Shown one piece after another: positions 5,607 through 7,688 of a stretch of DNA of 7,688 nucleotides. Under the pieces are notes generated by a model, which had not been told where the DNA came from, did not search any database, and worked only from the letters and a program-made list of their open reading frames with translations. The first letter of the stretch is position 1. Each line of letters begins with the position of its first letter. Both the position numbers and the translations under genes were made by a program. Source of the DNA: Spirochaetaceae bacterium (GTDB lineage: Bacteria; Spirochaetota; Spirochaetia; Treponematales; Breznakiellaceae); the NCBI GenBank assembly GCA_031258615.1, contig JAIRMP010000138.1, forward strand, positions 1-7,688, in the 5' to 3' direction.

Positions 5607-6413
5607 CTAGCAGTCTATGGGAAAATTGGTAATTTCTGAAAGGGTAACCTTGCCGCCTATCCATATATGCCGGGGCAGGCCGTCTTCCGTTACCACCCGC
5701 ACGGTGATTAGGCCGCCCGGCTGTTTTACCGGTATCACGGCGTCCATGCCGTCCATTTTTGACAGGCGGTGGCAGGCAAGCGCGGCGGCGCCGGAACCGC
5801 AGCTTGATTCGAACACGAGCGATTCGGATGCGTACACGTAGACGGCGGGGCGCAGGAAATCCTTCACGCTGTCGTAGAACATCACGCCCAGGGCGTCCGG
5901 CTTGCCAAAGCGCGACTCGAACAGCGCCTTTACTTTGAAAAACATACTTTTGTCCGGCGGGGCGTCTTCCACAATGACGTGGCTTATGCCATCAAAACGG
6001 TATACAGGTAATGTTTTGCCGCCAAAGCCAAGCGCGCCGCCCGCCGGAGGCGGAATTGCGGCGGCGGCATCGCCGCTATCGCAGTCTACATCGACAACGA
6101 CAGGATGTGCGGCGCCGCTCACATCGACCGTGAATTTCCGCCTTCCGTGAAGCCCCATTTTTCGCGCCGCAAACAGGCCAAGACTCCGCGCCGCGTTGCC
6201 GCAGAACTCGCCGCCCATCATCGTAAGCCGCCACAAGCCGTCTTCCCCCGCGGGAGGGGAAACGAAGCCTACCTGCTCGGCCCCCAGTCCCTTGTCGGCA
6301 AGCAGCGTTTTTGCGGCCTTTACCCGTCCCGCCGCGTCCAGTTCCTGCCCGTTCAGCACAAAAATCGTGATGTTCCCGGCGGGATCAGCCTTAACAATAT
6401 CCAGCATTTGCAT
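5607..6413 (-). CDS. DapF-fold amino-acid epimerase/racemase, substrate uncertain
   Basis: A 268-residue protein of the cofactor-independent DapF superfamily, near the usual 270-280. Both catalytic cysteines are present: C71 in EFCGNAAR and C205 in SSCGSGAA. The N-terminal Asn of the DapF HGLGND motif aligns with N14 in DPAGN. However, the DapF GNPH motif reads DGISH here, the later Asn region reads ALGVMF, and the ERG segment before the second cysteine reads ASESLVFES. DapF uses these residues to bind the distal end of diaminopimelate. The fold and two-base chemistry are thus well supported but the DAP substrate is not; a CntK- or histidine-racemase-like role is an alternative. The ATG at 6411-6413 is chosen for alignment; it has no Shine-Dalgarno site. 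It is divergent from the DJ-1-family gene. Confidence 0.8.
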   Translation of the reverse strand: MQMLDIVKADPAGNITIFVLNGQELDAAGRVKAAKTLLADKGLGAEQVGFVSPPAGEDGLWRLTMMGGEFCGNAARSLGLFAARKMGLHGRRKFTVDVSGAAHPVVVDVDCDSGDAAAAIPPPAGGALGFGGKTLPVYRFDGISHVIVEDAPPDKSMFFKVKALFESRFGKPDALGVMFYDSVKDFLRPAVYVYASESLVFESSCGSGAAALACHRLSKMDGMDAVIPVKQPGGLITVRVVTEDGLPRHIWIGGKVTLSEITNFPIDC

Positions 6414-6420
6414 TAACGTT

Positions 6421-6448
6421 ATTATACGGAGGGCAGACCATCGCGCAA
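6421..6448 (-). promoter_or_regulatory. Candidate promoter giving a leaderless transcript
   Basis: On the minus strand a perfect TATAAT (6426-6421) is preceded by TTGCGC (6448-6443) with a 16-bp spacer. Only 7 nt separate TATAAT from the ATG at 6413, so transcription would start at or within a base of the start codon. There is no Shine-Dalgarno sequence upstream of that ATG. The palindrome TAACGTTA (6414-6421) overlaps the start-site region. Confidence 0.5.
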
Positions 6449-6487
6449 AGGCGGCGGCCTGCCAGATTGAAAACACAAGGAGTGTCT

Positions 6488-7051
6488 ATGGCTTACAAAA
6501 TGTATCTTTTATTGGCCGAAGGCTTTGAGGAGGTCGAGGCCCTGACGCCCGCCGATTATCTCCGGCGCGCCGGCATCGATGTCAGGCTGGTTTCCGTAAG
6601 CGGGAACCTGACCGTTACCGGATCGCACGGCATCCCCGTGCTTGCCGATATAACGGTAAAAGAGGCGTCCGCTTTGGGTGACTGGGACGGCCTCATCCTG
6701 CCGGGCGGTATGCCTGGCGCGTCGAATCTTGCGGCGAGCGCCGGGGTTGATGCGCTGTTAAAAAAGGCGCAGGGGGCTTCCGCGTTAATATGCGCGGTAT
6801 GCGCGGCGCCGGCCCTCGTGCTCGCGCCAAAAGGCATTCTGGAGGGGCGCTCCTGGACCTGCTACCCTGGCATGGAAAAGGAGGCGGGCGCGGCGGTAAA
6901 AACCTGGAAGGAAGAGCGGGTTGTAGCGGACGGGAATATAATTACAAGCCGCGCCGCCGGTACCGCGGCGGAATGGTCGCTTAAAATAATCGAAAAACTT
7001 CTGGGAGAAGACGCCGCCGTCAAACTGGCTCATTCCGTCCTCTTAAACTAG
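6488..7051 (+). CDS. DJ-1/PfpI family protein (YajL/DJ-1 clade)
   Basis: A 187-residue cytoplasmic protein of the DJ-1/ThiJ/PfpI superfamily, the normal size for the family. The nucleophile-elbow cysteine is C105 in AVCAAP, matching human DJ-1 C106. The partner glutamate is E17 in AEGFEEVEA, matching E18. LILPGGMPG and the tail segment GNIITSRAAGTA are also typical. The human His126 position is Tyr here (TCYPG), as in many bacterial members. Proposed family roles include glyoxalase III-type methylglyoxal detoxification, protein or nucleotide deglycation (disputed) and redox chaperoning; the sequence does not choose among them. The ATG at 6488 has AAGGAG five nt upstream, better than a TTG seven codons earlier. 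Its promoter was not resolved, and the repeats start soon after its stop. Confidence 0.92.
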   Translation: MAYKMYLLLAEGFEEVEALTPADYLRRAGIDVRLVSVSGNLTVTGSHGIPVLADITVKEASALGDWDGLILPGGMPGASNLAASAGVDALLKKAQGASALICAVCAAPALVLAPKGILEGRSWTCYPGMEKEAGAAVKTWKEERVVADGNIITSRAAGTAAEWSLKIIEKLLGEDAAVKLAHSVLLN

Positions 7052-7073
7052 CAGGGTGGGGCTGCGCGCAGAC

Positions 7074-7120
7074 GAGCGCCGCAGGCGCGTGCAATCCATG
7101 CGAGGAGGCTCGACGAGCCG
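7074..7120. repeat. Repeat R, copy 1
   Basis: This 47-base unit contains the hairpin GCGCC-GCA-GGCGC (7076-7088), then CAATCCATGCG, then the hairpin GGCTC-GAC-GAGCC (7107-7119). It is repeated at 7199-7246 with one inserted base and one substitution. The ATTGC outer arm seen in copy 2 is absent here. Confidence 0.85.
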
Positions 7121-7123
7121 GGC

Positions 7124-7166
7124 GGAGTTTGCGGTAAGCCCGCCGCAGGCGGGCGGCGCAAACTCC
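7124..7166. repeat. Nested hairpin, GGAGTTTGCG type
   Basis: Outer perfect 10-bp arms GGAGTTTGCG (7124-7133) and CGCAAACTCC (7157-7166) enclose an inner perfect hairpin GCCCGCC-GCA-GGCGGGC (7138-7154). The outer arms are the same as those at 5267-5311 but the inner stem is different. It lies about 70 bp after the stop of the DJ-1-family gene and could stabilise or end that transcript, although no T-run follows. Confidence 0.9.
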
Positions 7167-7169
7167 TAT

Positions 7170-7188
7170 GGCAAGCCGCAGGCTTGCC
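7170..7188. repeat. Small hairpin GGCAAGCC-GCA-GGCTTGCC
   Basis: Perfect 8-bp arms around a GCA loop, placed 4 nt after the closing arm of the nested hairpin. This repeats the arrangement at 5302-5332, where the stem is almost the same and the loop is GTA. Confidence 0.9.
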
Positions 7189-7190
7189 AC

Positions 7191-7246
7191 GTCATTGCGA
7201 GCGCCGCAGGCGCGTGGCAATCCATGCGGGGAGGCTCGACGAGCCG
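7191..7246. repeat. Repeat R, copy 2, with ATTGC/GCAAT outer arms
   Basis: Outer arms ATTGC (7194-7198) and GCAAT (7217-7221) enclose the hairpin GCGCC-GCA-GGCGC, followed by CCATGCG and GGCTC-GAC-GAGCC (7233-7245). The frame GTCATTGCGAGC...GCAATCC resembles a palindromic repeat that I recall as widespread in unrelated bacteria. Confidence 0.85.
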
Positions 7247-7324
7247 TCAACAAAGGGCCTCCTGACTGCATAAAAGCGCTCATTCTGCTTCCACCATGAA
7301 TTTATTCTGACTTGGGGTTTAATA

Positions 7325-7360
7325 CCCCGCCGCAAACTTGTTTGCGCGCTTGCGGCGGGC
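7325..7360. repeat. Nested hairpin CCCGCCGCAA/TTGCGGCGGG
   Basis: Perfect 10-bp arms at 7326-7335 and 7350-7359 enclose 14 nt that include GTTTGC, which can pair instead with GCAAAC. The preceding 13 bases (7311-7323) repeat 511-523 (CTTGGGGTTTAAT). The stretch 7247-7310 before it shows nothing I can name. Confidence 0.8.
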
Positions 7361-7374
7361 GAGAATCAGCAACA

Positions 7375-7514
7375 CTTACAAAAATTGGTAGTAAACCACT
7401 GCCACCAACCGCGTGTCTGGTGTGCCACCGACACACCAGACAGCGGCAAGCCGCTACGCGGCTTGTCTTGCAGAACGAGCCTCCCCGCCGCTCTACAAGT
7501 GATACCCCGCCGCT
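7375..7514. repeat. Composite palindromic repeat, right copy
   Basis: Same orientation and block order as 1-139. Positions 7375-7396 are identical to 1-22, and 7477-7514 match 86-123 with two mismatches. The hairpins between them differ: an 11-bp stem TGTCTGGTGTG/CACACCAGACA (7414-7442, 7-nt loop) and CAAGCCGC-TAC-GCGGCTTG (7447-7465). The closing arm found at 125-139 in the left copy is missing here. Confidence 0.85.
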
Positions 7515-7566
7515 CTGCGCTAAACTTGACCCACAGAATCACACTAGGCATTCCCTGTAGGCCAAA

Positions 7567-7597
7567 AGGATATATCCTAAATTCCCTGCTGGAATTT
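7567..7597 (-). terminator. Weak tandem hairpins after the partial gene
   Basis: Read on the minus strand, AAATTCC (7597-7591 as its complement) pairs with GGAATTT across a 5-nt loop immediately after the stop codon. Then comes the perfect 12-bp palindrome AGGATATATCCT (7567-7578), followed by TTTTGG. The position fits a terminator for the partial gene, but the stems are AT-rich and short. They could equally be an end of a mobile element. Confidence 0.3.
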
Positions 7598-7688
7598 TAA
7601 CCTACGTCCGGTAACGGCAGGGCAAAGGCTGAGAATATTTCCCGCTGCTCTTTGGTTAAAGGCCGTAGTATATGATGTCCATCTATCA
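7597..7688 (-). CDS. C-terminal fragment of an unidentified protein
   Basis: An open minus-strand frame enters from the right edge and stops at 7599-7597 (TAA). The visible 29 residues include IDGHHILRPL and KEQREIFSAFALPLPDVG. The composition looks like a genuine protein tail: mixed charged and hydrophobic residues and a likely amphipathic helix. The first base of the gene lies beyond the window. A transposase C-terminus is one possibility that I cannot demonstrate. The hairpins just after the stop support a real gene end. Confidence 0.4.
   Translation of the reverse strand, partial: IDGHHILRPLTKEQREIFSAFALPLPDVG

Noticed and set aside
6414..6476. GTG start of the DapF-like gene at 6476
   Set aside because: The added 21 residues do not align with the family, which begins close to the first strand, and there is no Shine-Dalgarno sequence upstream.
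1..7514. Prophage or integrative element bounded by att-like direct repeats
   Set aside because: The shared end sequences are parts of a dispersed palindromic repeat, and no integrase, tRNA target or phage gene lies between them.

Overview
The window reads like part of a free-living or gut-associated bacterial chromosome. The best guess is a spirochaete of the Treponema type, inferred from the flavour of the RCK (TrkA/KtrA-type) protein and of the coiled-coil nuclease-like protein. That assignment rests on recalled family resemblance and is not proven by the sequence. Gene density is moderate. Two intergenic regions, plus both window ends, are packed with GC-rich palindromic repeats.

Layout. 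At 1-139 there is a composite palindromic repeat, followed by a short degenerate ORF (157-378, +) that resembles one unit of a Pmp-like outer-surface repeat protein. On the minus strand at 533-1255 lies a PD-(D/E)XK nuclease-fold protein with a long heptad coiled coil encoded by tandem DNA repeats. Next on the minus strand is a three-gene operon, transcribed from about 4990 down to 1433: a CcrM-type adenine methyltransferase (3890-4966), an RCK potassium-channel regulator overlapping it by 14 nt (3166-3903), and a membrane-anchored helical/TPR-like protein 14 nt further on (1433-3151). The region 5008-5606 has no convincing gene. It holds a nested set of direct repeats and hairpins in the order A-B-C-D-B-E-A. 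A DapF-fold epimerase/racemase (5607-6413, -) and a DJ-1/PfpI-family protein (6488-7051, +) are divergently transcribed from a 74-bp spacer. The stretch 7052-7596 is again palindromic repeats. A C-terminal fragment of an unidentified minus-strand gene enters at the right edge (7597-7688).

Points of most interest. (1) The repeats form a modular family: conserved outer arms or flanking blocks enclose short hairpins with interchangeable stems and mostly 3-nt loops. A similar composite with different hairpins occurs at each end of the window. (2) The methyltransferase matches Caulobacter CcrM along its length, including the C-terminal RAMA-type domain and the 358-residue size, so GANTC methylation is expected. 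Its ribosome-binding region is a G6-A-G7 tract that could slip. (3) The DapF-like protein keeps both catalytic cysteines but lacks most residues that DapF uses to recognise the distal end of diaminopimelate, so it may racemise another amino acid. It also appears to be read from a leaderless transcript. No tRNA, rRNA, CRISPR array or complete insertion sequence was seen.
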